A DNA stretch of 12,554 nt from an uncultured Paenibacillaceae bacterium (GTDB lineage: Bacteria > Bacillota > Bacilli > Paenibacillales > CALAME01). A program made the position numbers and the translations under genes. Of this stretch, positions 1 to 6,575 are shown piece after piece (the stretch's first letter is position 1; each line of letters opens with the position of its first letter). The notes under the pieces were generated by a model, which saw only the letters and a list, made by a program, of their open reading frames with translations, was not told where the DNA came from and ran no database searches. The stretch spans positions 1 through 12,554 of the forward strand of contig CALKAN010000273.1 of NCBI GenBank assembly GCA_937983035.1. The letters run 5' to 3'.

Positions 1-411
1 AATGCGTGGTTCGTATTCAATACGCATCTTGATCATGTGGGCAAGGAAGCAAAGCTGAAAGGCATGCAGCTCATTTGGCAGCGCATACAAAAAACGTGGC
101 AAGATGAGCGCATTCCGATCATTCTGGCCGGCGACATGAATTCGCATCCCGATTCACCGGCGATCCAGTTTATCAATGATCAACGCTTAGATGAGCATGA
201 GCGGCTGGTCGATGCCTACAGCATCTTGAATGAAGATGTCGGGGCGACGGCCCATGGATTCAAAGGAAGAACGGAAGGCAATCCGATCGATTATATTTTT
301 GTATCTTCCAATATGCAGGTGGAACATGTGCTAGTAGACCGAAGCAAAATTGACGGCGCCTATCCATCCGACCATTACCCAGTCATTGCAGAGCTTTCTT
401 TGATCCGTTAA
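1..411 (+). CDS. Endonuclease/exonuclease/phosphatase family hydrolase, C-terminal part
   Basis: The frame is open from base 1, so the gene begins outside the window; 136 residues and a TAA stop are visible. The order of motifs is that of the metal-dependent EEP (DNase I-like) superfamily: NTHLDHVG near the left edge, then GDMNSHPDSP with the metal/phosphate-site Asp and Asn, IDYIFVS, and finally PSDHYPV with the catalytic-type Asp-His. Family members cleave phosphodiester or phosphomonoester bonds in nucleic acids, inositol phosphates or sphingolipids; this C-terminal part does not fix the substrate. Whether it is secreted cannot be judged, because the N-terminus is missing. Its stop overlaps the stop of the convergent AraC-type gene by four bases. 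No terminator is visible between them. The family call is firm, the specificity unknown. Confidence 0.9.
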   Translation, partial: NAWFVFNTHLDHVGKEAKLKGMQLIWQRIQKTWQDERIPIILAGDMNSHPDSPAIQFINDQRLDEHERLVDAYSILNEDVGATAHGFKGRTEGNPIDYIFVSSNMQVEHVLVDRSKIDGAYPSDHYPVIAELSLIR

Positions 412-1325
412 CTGCTTTTGGAAACAAGTTCGCTGTGCTGCTTGCGGTACTGCGATGGAGATGAGCCTGTAATTTTGCGAAACGCCTTGCTGAAATAGTA
501 AGGATCTCTGTAGCCGATGATTTCCGCCACGCGATAAACGGGCAAATCGGTCGATATTAAATAATGTTTTGCGCTTTGGATGCGCAATTGGTGAACGTAT
601 TCATTGATCGTGTAACCTGAATATTTTTTGAAAATATGGCACAAGTATTCATACTTTCTGTCTACGTTTTTCTCGATCTCGTCCTTGGACAGTTCCATGG
701 CGTAATATTCATTCAAGTACGCTACCAAGCTGCGATACGACTTGTAAGCAGACGATACTTTCTTATTTAACTGATAATGTTCCAGCGCGCTGCTCGCGAT
801 CATTTCAATCAGTTCAGTCAGTTTTAGAGATAAGCGCAATCGATGATAACTTTCTGGATTCCAGAACAATTTGTATAATTTTTCAAAACAGGACAGCTTG
901 TCAAATTTCGTTACCGGCAGAAATTGAATGGGCAGGAGCATGAGCGATTCTTCTTGGTTGTTTTCATCTGACAATCGCAAAATATTTTGATCGGCTTGCA
1001 AAAACGATGCAAAGTTTTCAAGCTCGGATAACGAATTCACCAAGATCGGCTCTGGATCAATTGTAAACTGAACCCAAAAAAAGCTGGATTGATCATGCGG
1101 TTCTTTCCATCCGATATGTTGCTGCCATGGGGAAAGAAGCAAGATTTCGCCTGACTGCAGCGTGAGATTCCTCCCTTCAACAGATAAATAGACAGGACCT
1201 TCAATCACCATGATTAATTCATAAAAAGGGTTGGCATGGACAAAATCTAACAATCCGCTGTTGCCGACGTGCATTCCTGCCCATTTTACGTCTAACTTGC
1301 AAAGTTCATCGAATAAATAAAACAT
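408..1325 (-). CDS. AraC-family transcriptional regulator with cupin-like sensor domain
   Basis: A 305-residue one-component regulator. The N-terminal half (about residues 15-100) looks like an AraC-type ligand-binding cupin, with hydrophobic beta strands around YELIMVIEGPVYLSVEG and SGEILLLSPWQQHIGW. The last 100 residues form the double helix-turn-helix DNA-binding domain, including FKKYSGYTINEYV and the second helix-turn-helix VYRVAEIIGYRDPYYFSKAF followed by GSSPSQYRK. Such proteins usually activate carbohydrate genes on binding a sugar. The longer frame starts at 1388 without a ribosome site. On the minus strand a GAGGGGG lies 8 bases before the ATG at 1325, against only 2 bases before the ATG at 1331, so 1325 is preferred. 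A cre-like site and a sigma-A promoter lie upstream. The target genes are not identified; none of the neighbours is an obvious partner. Confidence 0.92.
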   Translation of the reverse strand: MFYLFDELCKLDVKWAGMHVGNSGLLDFVHANPFYELIMVIEGPVYLSVEGRNLTLQSGEILLLSPWQQHIGWKEPHDQSSFFWVQFTIDPEPILVNSLSELENFASFLQADQNILRLSDENNQEESLMLLPIQFLPVTKFDKLSCFEKLYKLFWNPESYHRLRLSLKLTELIEMIASSALEHYQLNKKVSSAYKSYRSLVAYLNEYYAMELSKDEIEKNVDRKYEYLCHIFKKYSGYTINEYVHQLRIQSAKHYLISTDLPVYRVAEIIGYRDPYYFSKAFRKITGSSPSQYRKQHSELVSKSS

Positions 1326-1462
1326 GTTCATTTCCCCCTCGGTTCTGCGTTGTGCATCATGGCTCAGTGTCGGTGCATGGGTTGTCACAAGGAGCCGAAT
1401 TGAAAATCCTGTTGCGGGAGGCGCATGCGAATAAGCATGTGTCTCTTTTTTTCAACAAGGTT

Positions 1463-1476
1463 CGAAATCGCTTTCA
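1463..1476 (-). promoter_or_regulatory. Candidate cre (CcpA) site in the AraC regulator leader
   Basis: On the minus strand the 14-mer TGAAAGCGATTTCG matches the catabolite-responsive consensus TGWNANCGNTNWCA at all but the last base. It lies about 30 bases downstream of the predicted start of transcription, a position from which CcpA typically represses by road-block. Confidence 0.5.
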
Positions 1477-1512
1477 ATATATGAACTTCGTCCTTTTGAT
1501 CTATCCATCCTT

Positions 1513-1541
1513 ATTATGATGCGGGTGAATCAAGCGGTCAA
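1513..1541 (-). promoter_or_regulatory. Predicted sigma-A promoter of the AraC-type gene
   Basis: On the minus strand TTGACC (1541-1536) and CATAAT (1518-1513) are separated by exactly 17 bases; each hexamer differs from consensus at one position. The leader would be about 180 bases. No competing promoter of this quality was seen closer to the gene. Confidence 0.55.
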
Positions 1542-1613
1542 GGGATCAAACGTTGGATTTGCCGTGAGCAAATCAGGAAAGAACCGGGTTCATCCGTCAG
1601 CTGCGCGGACATC

Positions 1614-1648
1614 AGGCGGGGAAGCGAAGGATATTCTTTCCCCCGCCT
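1614..1648 (-). terminator. Possible hairpin terminator after the FMN reductase
   Basis: An inverted repeat with AGGCGGGG on the left and CCCCGCCT on the right lies 9 bases beyond the reductase stop, and the stem can be extended by A-T pairs. It lacks a T-run on the minus strand, so it may be a weak or factor-dependent terminator, or only an mRNA-stabilising hairpin. Confidence 0.35.
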
Positions 1649-1656
1649 ATGCCGGT

Positions 1657-2217
1657 TTATTGTCTCACTGTTTTCAGCGCGGCGGACCAAGCGATGACGT
1701 CATCGAACAACTTGCGAAGCGTTTCTTGGTGATGAGGCGCTGGTTGAAACTTGACCATATCTTGAAAATCGGTGTGCAGACTCAATCCGACTTGGATGCC
1801 TACCGTCGCCACCTTAATGGCTGCCAGCGTCAGACGCAGCTCGTTGGCTGCCGAAATCCCCAGCGTCGAACCATAGCTTACAATGCCGGCGGCTTTATGA
1901 TTCCACTCCGCATACAAATAATCAATGGCATCTTTCAAGCTGGACGTGATGCTTTTGTTATATTCCGGCGTTACAAAAATAAACCCGTCCAATTCGTTGA
2001 TTTTTTTAGACCATGCTTTAGCTTCTTCGGTTTGGTAGTCTTGCGTGATGAGGGGAGGGACGGGCTCATTGAATGCCGGCAATTTGTAATCTTTAATGTC
2101 GACAAGTTCAAACTCCGCGTCTGTTCGCTCATCTGCGATCGATTTGACCCATTCTGCCACTTGCAGATTGACTCTTGCATCTCTAGTGCTCCCTGTAATA
2201 ATGCCGATTTTCAACAC
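1657..2217 (-). CDS. NADPH-dependent FMN reductase (flavodoxin-like fold)
   Basis: A 186-residue cytosolic flavoprotein of the NADPH-dependent FMN reductase family (azoreductase/chromate/quinone reductase type). The phosphate-binding loop GSTRDAR (residues 9-15) follows the first beta strand, and the FMN-contacting TPEYN motif lies at about 83-87, followed by SLKDAIDYL. The length is typical. Members reduce FMN, quinones, azo dyes or metal oxyanions with NAD(P)H; the physiological substrate is not readable from sequence. The frame can start at a TTG at 2238, but the ribosome site AGGAGG (2231-2226) would lie inside the protein. The GTG at 2217 sits 8 bases downstream of that site and leads straight into the Rossmann strand LKIGIITGS, so it was chosen. 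The gene is probably monocistronic: the next gene on the strand has its own promoter. Confidence 0.93.
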   Translation of the reverse strand: MLKIGIITGSTRDARVNLQVAEWVKSIADERTDAEFELVDIKDYKLPAFNEPVPPLITQDYQTEEAKAWSKKINELDGFIFVTPEYNKSITSSLKDAIDYLYAEWNHKAAGIVSYGSTLGISAANELRLTLAAIKVATVGIQVGLSLHTDFQDMVKFQPAPHHQETLRKLFDDVIAWSAALKTVRQ

Positions 2218-2433
2218 GTTTTGTTCCTCCTGCTGCAATGACTTCTATGCTTTGCATTTGATTGATGGTGATATTGCTTCATAGGTGACAAGCGGTTCAG
2301 ACAAACAATGCTTTAAAGTTGTGCCGATTTTTTGATGATGATTTTTCTATAGATTATTTTGTTCCAAGCATTATTCACCTGAAACTGCTCCTCATTTCAT
2401 ATGATTCGCGCGCCCATGCCAAATGCAATTGTG

Positions 2434-2457
2434 AACTATGTTTATTGTACTATAGTT
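2434..2457. repeat. Inverted repeat upstream of the FMN reductase, possible operator
   Basis: Arms AACTAT and ATAGTT are separated by 12 bases, and the right half contains the perfect palindrome ACTATAGT (2449-2456). On the minus strand a -10-like TACAAT (2449-2444) lies inside the repeat, with TTGATC (2470-2465) 15 bases upstream; that spacing is short. A repressor binding here could control the reductase, as HxlR- or MarR-type redox regulators do for similar enzymes, but no regulator gene is adjacent. Confidence 0.3.
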
Positions 2458-2586
2458 TGCTTGAGATCAACATCTTAAGTTTCATGTTCGCGCATTTAAG
2501 ATCATATCCGTCTCTTGTATAATCAATCGGTTGTTGTTTGCCGAAGTTGAGATTCGTTGATTTTTTTGTTTTCGGGCTAATTGAGA

Positions 2587-2615
2587 TTGAGAATTGTTAT
2601 CATTTAATGTATAGT
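2587..2615 (+). promoter_or_regulatory. Sigma-A promoter of the FNR-like gene
   Basis: TTGAGA (2587-2592) and TATAGT (2610-2615) are separated by exactly 17 bases. Transcription would start near 2622, giving a leader of about 30 bases. The Fur box covers the -35 element and half of the spacer. Confidence 0.65.
2588..2602 (+). promoter_or_regulatory. Fur box overlapping the promoter
   Basis: TGAGAATTGTTATCA matches the 7-1-7 Fur consensus TGATAATnATTATCA at 12 of 14 scored positions. The mismatches are symmetric G for T and G for A. Its place over the -35 region would let iron-loaded Fur block RNA polymerase. A weaker Fur-like half (TGAGAAT) recurs at about 2624-2630. Confidence 0.6.
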
Positions 2616-2654
2616 AGACGGTAATGAGAATAAATTTGGTTAAGGAGCATGCAT

Positions 2655-3371
2655 ATGCAAATTTATTGGACGAAAATTCATCAGATTATTGAGGAGACTC
2701 CGGAGATCAAAACGTACATGCTCGATCGTCCGGAAGGCTTTACATGGGAAGAAGGCGCGCATACTCATATGGCGCTGAAAGGATTCAATGAGGGAGAACA
2801 GCCAAACCGCGGCCTTGTTCGCCATATGTCCATCTGTACGCTTCCTCACGAAAATGCCATCGGCATCACAACGCGCATCAGGGAGAAATGTTCGGAGTTT
2901 AAATCGATCTTAAGAAACATGAAAGCCGGCGATGAAGTCGCTTTGTTTAAAACGCATTCGAACGTGCCGCTGAAAAGAGAGGGAAGAAAGATTTATCTGC
3001 TGTCGTCCGGCGTCGGATTAGCAACTTTCAGACCGCTGGCGTTGGAATATTTCCGTCACCCTGACAACATCGCTCACATGCATTCTCTTAATATTGAATC
3101 ATCCAGGAATTTCTTGTTCATGGACATATTTAAATCCGCCCCTGACAAGAATTTTACGGTGCAATACGTTGACAACCGCCAAGATTACTATGAAGAAGTG
3201 AAAAAACTGTCTGCTGACAAAGAAGGCATATTTTATATCGTTGGCAGCGATGAATTTTTGATGCAAAACATTGAACTGCTGATGGATCAGGGCATTAAAC
3301 AAGAAAACATCATGCTTGATAAGCGTGAACGACAGCTGGCTCAGTTTTTCTCCATGGATATGTCGGTTTAA
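2655..3371 (+). CDS. FAD-dependent ferredoxin--NAD(P) reductase-like oxidoreductase, probably iron-regulated
   Basis: A 238-residue flavoprotein of the ferredoxin-NADP reductase superfamily. The N-terminal FAD-binding barrel contains RHMSIC (about residues 56-61), corresponding to the RxYS flavin motif. The C-terminal NAD(P)-binding half contains SSGVGLATFRPL (about 118-129) and the late YIVGSDEFLM (about 194-203), where family members have YxCGP. There is no Fe-S cluster cysteine set and no signal peptide, so it is a cytosolic NAD(P)H-flavin module that would need a partner electron acceptor. An earlier ATG at 2649 lies one base after AAGGAG, whereas the ATG at 2655 lies 7 bases after it, so 2655 was chosen. 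The overlapping Fur box suggests a role under iron limitation, such as reductive iron release from a siderophore or haem; that role is inference. A strong terminator follows, so the gene is monocistronic. Confidence 0.85.
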   Translation: MQIYWTKIHQIIEETPEIKTYMLDRPEGFTWEEGAHTHMALKGFNEGEQPNRGLVRHMSICTLPHENAIGITTRIREKCSEFKSILRNMKAGDEVALFKTHSNVPLKREGRKIYLLSSGVGLATFRPLALEYFRHPDNIAHMHSLNIESSRNFLFMDIFKSAPDKNFTVQYVDNRQDYYEEVKKLSADKEGIFYIVGSDEFLMQNIELLMDQGIKQENIMLDKRERQLAQFFSMDMSV

Positions 3372-3424
3372 CTTAAAAGTGATGATTAAACATTGATCGC
3401 GGAGGCTTTATTGCCGCAATTAAC

Positions 3425-3454
3425 AATCCCTTGAACTTATCAAGGGATTTTTTT
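3425..3454 (+). terminator. Intrinsic terminator of the FNR-like gene
   Basis: A perfect 10-base-pair stem (AATCCCTTGA / TCAAGGGATT) with a 5-base loop is followed directly by a run of T. It lies 54 bases after the stop codon. Confidence 0.9.
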
Positions 3455-3554
3455 GCTTTAGAATAGAAAAATGGCATGTATGCAAAAAACTGCAGAAGCG
3501 GATTGAATGGACGGCATGCGAATATATTATACGATTGCTTTTGGATAAAATTGG

Positions 3555-3583
3555 TTGACATCAGCAGAAGATCCAGTTACGAT
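3555..3583 (+). promoter_or_regulatory. Predicted promoter of the Tat beta-helix gene
   Basis: A perfect -35 TTGACA (3555-3560) is followed after 17 bases by TACGAT (3578-3583), which keeps the TA...AT of the -10 consensus. The leader would be about 125 bases and contains the cre site at 3655. Confidence 0.5.
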
Positions 3584-3654
3584 AAAATAGAGAACATTGT
3601 TTTAAATAGAAGAACAAGAGCAAATGAGCAGCGCTCCATTTTTTTCTCGCAAAG

Positions 3655-3668
3655 TGTTATCGCTTACA
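3655..3668 (+). promoter_or_regulatory. Cre (CcpA) site in the leader of the Tat beta-helix gene
   Basis: TGTTATCGCTTACA matches TGWNANCGNTNWCA at every specified position, on both strands. It lies about 65 bases downstream of the predicted transcription start and 50 bases before the start codon, a road-block position for CcpA. Confidence 0.6.
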
Positions 3669-3717
3669 AATCGACGCAAGATTTGGATCAATGAAGATGA
3701 TCAGGAGGTTGATGAAA

Positions 3718-5748
3718 ATGAGCGATGGGGAACAAAAGAAAAAGATGAGCAAAAGACAGAAATTACCTGCAAATGACAATCAGCCGATGAGAAAAAGGAT
3801 GAGCAGAAGGCAGCTGATTGCATCGTTCGGCGCAGCTGCCGGAGCCGGAGCGTTTGCTTCGCTTGGTTTGGCGCATGCGCTAGAACAAGCAGCCGGCACA
3901 GCAGGGAAAAACGAAATAGAGTTGAATCAGCCTGTCACCCATACGGATGATATTCAGCATCATTACAGTGCGGGGCACCCTCAGAGACCGTTAAGCAGCA
4001 AGTTGAGAGAGGTCATCAGCGTGACAGACTTCGGCGCAGCGGGCGACGGCAAGACAGACGATACTAAGGCTATTCAAGCAGCGCTTAAAGCCGGCGGCAA
4101 AGGGCGCAAAATTATTTTTCCAGCAGGCCGCTACGTGATTACGGATACGATCATCATTCCCGGCGGCACGCATATCAGCGGTGAGAATACGCAAGATGCT
4201 TGGGACGGGCAAACGCTCGGCACTTCGATTGTAACGATGGGGCCGGGCACGCCGCGCAAGTGGACAGACATCGACGATGGTGACGATTCGCTGATCACGC
4301 CTGCGCTCGTATTTGGCGGCAATGAAATCGTCATGGAAAATATAACGGTTCAGTGTGGGGCGGTCAGGTGGGATGCCGGCATCTTTTTGCCGTGTGTAAA
4401 ACGTACAACGTTGATCAATGCAGATACGACCGGCCAGTGGAAAAAAGCCGGATTATACATCGATGCGACTTGGTCGGACCGCAACTCAGCGCTGACATCG
4501 CTGCATCCGGAAGTAATCCCCTCCACAGGAATGAATGAACTGCATGCGGAAAATTGTTATTTCAGAGGATTGTGGGGAGTGCTCGTCCAAGGCACCGTGC
4601 GAAATCCGGATGATTATTCCAGCAGCAATTGGATTTGGGGTTGGGGAGGAACTTCTGACCTTTCTTTCGTCAACTGCCGCATGGGTTCGACAGGTCCAGC
4701 GAGTGAGCGGCAGCAAGACGGCGGCTGCTTTAAACACGATGCTGCGATGAAAAATGCGGCCAAAGCCGGCCAAGGGCACAATTTTGTGAACTGTTCTTTC
4801 CGCACTTCCAGCAAATATATGATTTACCTTGACCGGTCCAATCGCGACACGTTTATCAATTGTTACGGAGAGACGATCTCTTCATGGGAGCATGGTCCTG
4901 CCGTGTTTGCCATTACGAGCCGCACCGGGGAAATCGGGCGGTTAAATGATAAAATTAATGCTCCGGTGATGCTTGACGGAGAAATATTGTTCTCATCGGC
5001 TGGCAGCGTCCCATATCGTCCGGAGACCAAAATGTCCGTTCATCGCACGACAGGACAACTATATACGCCAAACTTCTCGGGATTTGGAGAGAGCAGTTCC
5101 AGCCCGACGGAAATCATCAGCTATTTCATGCATCCGGGAAACGACGGCCGCATTTTGTTTAAGCACGGCACTTCTATATATGCGGATATCGATACAGGCC
5201 GTTTTAATCTGCGGGATATTCCGCTCATGCGCGCAAACAACGGTTTTAATTTTGACATCCGCACAAATCGGAAATTGAGCATAACGCCTGAGGAGAATAT
5301 TTCATATCAAGCGCTGAGGCCGAGCGAGGATGGGCAGCACAGTTTAGGAACGCCGTCATACAGGTGGAGCGAACTGCATGCGGCCTCCGGAGCCATTACT
5401 ACATCTGATCGAAACACAAAAACAGCCGTTTCAGAAATACCTGATGCATGGCTGGATGCGTGGGCTGAGGTCAATTATTGCCGATATAAGCATAAAGATG
5501 CGGTTGCAAAAAAAGGGGATGGAGCGCGCTGGCATGTCGGCGTAATTGCGCAAGATGTTTACGAGGCTTTCGCACGGCATGGAATTGATGCGTTGGAAAT
5601 CGGCTTAATATGCCGCGATGAGTCGAAAGATGTGCCTGGAGGAACGATTTGGAGCATCCGCGCAGACGAATGTCAGTTTCTGGAGATGGCGTTGATGCGC
5701 CGCGAGCTTGAACGGTTGAAATCAAGAACATCTCATGTCAACGAATAA
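3718..5748 (+). CDS. Tat-exported beta-helix (pectate lyase 3-type) protein with C-terminal S74 intramolecular chaperone
   Basis: A 676-residue protein with three parts. Residues 1-54 form a twin-arginine signal: basic N-region, SRRQLI at 29-34, an Ala/Gly-rich hydrophobic stretch, and a signal peptidase site after AHA (54). From about residue 100 comes a pectate-lyase-3/GH28-like right-handed beta-helix opening with VTDFGAAGDGKTDD and continuing with Asn/Cys-rich rungs. From about 550 the protein resembles phage tail spikes: SLGTPSYRWSELHAASGAI, then TTSDRNTK, GVIAQDV and a short C-terminal helix ending in RRELERLK. This is the S74 (endosialidase-type) chaperone, which trimerises spikes and then cuts itself off; Ser563 and Lys568 fit its catalytic Ser/Lys spacing of five. 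The start at 3718 lies 9 bases after AGGAGG (3703-3708); the ATGs at 3691 and 3712 are badly placed. Substrate and lyase activity are unknown. No terminator is visible after it. Confidence 0.88.
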   Translation: MSDGEQKKKMSKRQKLPANDNQPMRKRMSRRQLIASFGAAAGAGAFASLGLAHALEQAAGTAGKNEIELNQPVTHTDDIQHHYSAGHPQRPLSSKLREVISVTDFGAAGDGKTDDTKAIQAALKAGGKGRKIIFPAGRYVITDTIIIPGGTHISGENTQDAWDGQTLGTSIVTMGPGTPRKWTDIDDGDDSLITPALVFGGNEIVMENITVQCGAVRWDAGIFLPCVKRTTLINADTTGQWKKAGLYIDATWSDRNSALTSLHPEVIPSTGMNELHAENCYFRGLWGVLVQGTVRNPDDYSSSNWIWGWGGTSDLSFVNCRMGSTGPASERQQDGGCFKHDAAMKNAAKAGQGHNFVNCSFRTSSKYMIYLDRSNRDTFINCYGETISSWEHGPAVFAITSRTGEIGRLNDKINAPVMLDGEILFSSAGSVPYRPETKMSVHRTTGQLYTPNFSGFGESSSSPTEIISYFMHPGNDGRILFKHGTSIYADIDTGRFNLRDIPLMRANNGFNFDIRTNRKLSITPEENISYQALRPSEDGQHSLGTPSYRWSELHAASGAITTSDRNTKTAVSEIPDAWLDAWAEVNYCRYKHKDAVAKKGDGARWHVGVIAQDVYEAFARHGIDALEIGLICRDESKDVPGGTIWSIRADECQFLEMALMRRELERLKSRTSHVNE

Positions 5749-5773
5749 AATCATCAAACACGGTGCAAACATG

Positions 5774-5782
5774 TGATATAAT
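5774..5782 (+). promoter_or_regulatory. Extended -10 promoter of the DedA-family gene
   Basis: TGaTATAAT has a perfect -10 hexamer (5777-5782) with the TG extension one base upstream. The -35 region (TCAAAC at 5754) is poor, as is usual for extended -10 promoters. Transcription would start near 5789, about 40 bases before the gene. Confidence 0.5.
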
Positions 5783-5829
5783 TTATTTTACGATATGAAA
5801 TGTTCTTGAATGGACCAGAAAGGGAACCG

Positions 5830-6450
5830 ATGTCGGAGATATTGTTTGATTTTCTTAACGAATTTGGTATTTGGGGAATATTGTTGTCTTTGTTCGTTGA
5901 AGGAACCGCTTTTCCGTTTATTGGAACGTTCTTTGTTGTCACTGTTGGTTTTATCGTCGATTTGAGCTGGATGGAACTGGCGTGGATCTCATTGGCAGGA
6001 AGTTTTCTTTACGCGGTTGGCAGCTATATTCCGTATTACATCGGATATAAACTCGGCGATGGGGTAGTGAACCGGTTGAATGAGAAGCGCCGGGCAAGCT
6101 TTGAGAGAGCGAGAACTGCTTTCAGCAAGTATGGGATATGGAGCGTAGCCATTTCCAGTCCGCTTCATTTGGGGAATGTTGTTCCATTTGTTGCCGGCAT
6201 GTCGAAGATGCGGCTGCGCCTTTATACGCTGCTGACGATGCTCGGCATTGCTCCGTCGACTTTTTTGCTGCTGAGCATCGGTCAATTTTATGAAGGCGAT
6301 GCAGAAAAAGCGATGGAAGTGATTACAAGATATCAATATTGGCTGCTTCTCGGGTTTGTTGTCATTACAATCGCGATGATCGGATGGAAAAGGCGCGGCC
6401 GCTCCCGCAACGAGCATGAAAACCATCCCGATCATGAAATGGAAATTTGA
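5830..6450 (+). CDS. DedA-family (VTT domain) integral membrane protein, divergent
   Basis: A 206-residue membrane protein. The layout fits the DedA/SNARE-associated family: a re-entrant hydrophobic segment at about 13-45 (VEGTAFPFIGTFFVVTVG, with an acidic Glu24), a second at 50-75 ending in YIPYYIGYKLG, an amphipathic linker, the VPFVAGMSKMRL motif at 118-130, and membrane spans at about 133-151 and 170-185. The tail is charged and His-rich. DedA proteins act in membrane lipid (undecaprenyl phosphate or phospholipid) translocation and proton-motive-force homeostasis. The usual R-x-x-P-x-x-R before the AG motif reads SSPLHLGN (109-116), so both expected arginines are absent. The ATG at 5830 follows AAAGGG by 5 bases; the one at 5800 has no ribosome site. 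It stands alone between two differently regulated genes; no functional partner is apparent. Confidence 0.85.
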   Translation: MSEILFDFLNEFGIWGILLSLFVEGTAFPFIGTFFVVTVGFIVDLSWMELAWISLAGSFLYAVGSYIPYYIGYKLGDGVVNRLNEKRRASFERARTAFSKYGIWSVAISSPLHLGNVVPFVAGMSKMRLRLYTLLTMLGIAPSTFLLLSIGQFYEGDAEKAMEVITRYQYWLLLGFVVITIAMIGWKRRGRSRNEHENHPDHEMEI

Positions 6451-6477
6451 ATGTTTATGTGACTGGGAGACGGCTTT

Positions 6478-6537
6478 AACCGATGGCGATGACCTGAAGC
6501 GGGCATCCTGACGCCGTTCGATGCCGTCATCGGTTTT
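6478..6537 (+). terminator. Possible terminator after the DedA-family gene
   Basis: AACCGATG (6478-6485) pairs with CATCGGTT (6528-6535), enclosing a second small stem GGCATC / GATGCC. Only a short TTTT follows, so termination may be weak. Confidence 0.4.
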
Positions 6538-6575
6538 CAAACAAAATGTCAGTCAAGCAGACGAGATTCGCTCCG

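Larger units (their letters stand above)
1326..1656. other. Intergenic region between AraC regulator and FMN reductase
   Basis: These 331 bases hold the probable promoter (1513-1541), a cre-like site (1463-1476) and a roughly 180-base leader of the AraC-type gene. Nearer the reductase there is an imperfect GC-rich hairpin (1614-1648). I see no small gene with a convincing ribosome site. Confidence 0.6.
2218..2654. other. Divergent intergenic region between two flavoenzyme genes
   Basis: These 437 AT-rich bases serve as the 5' region of both the minus-strand FMN reductase and the plus-strand ferredoxin-reductase-like gene. The right end carries a good promoter with an overlapping Fur box (2587-2615). 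The middle carries an inverted repeat (2434-2457). On the minus strand a 21-codon frame (2378-2313) starts with GTG 9 bases after GAGGAG; it is basic and hydrophobic and could be a leader peptide, but is as likely chance. A direct repeat TTGAGATT occurs at 2547 and 2581. No larger gene is convincing. Confidence 0.5.
3372..3717. other. Intergenic region before the Tat beta-helix gene
   Basis: These 346 bases contain the terminator of the reductase gene (3425-3454), the promoter of the beta-helix gene (3555-3583) and a perfect cre site (3655-3668). A 72-codon frame at 3476-3694 has no convincing ribosome site and runs across the promoter, so it is not called. Confidence 0.6.

Noticed and set aside
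1516..2241. A 241-codon open frame on the plus strand
   Set aside because: It lies opposite the FMN reductase, has no ribosome site and shows no recognisable motif; the minus-strand frame has clear family motifs.
3476..3694. A 72-codon plus-strand frame between the reductase terminator and the beta-helix gene
   Set aside because: It has no Shine-Dalgarno sequence, no recognisable motif, and covers the promoter and cre site of the following gene.
3718..5748. Prophage remnant
   Set aside because: Apart from the C-terminal spike-type domain there are no phage genes, attachment repeats or integrase, and the protein has a bacterial Tat signal and a cre-controlled promoter.
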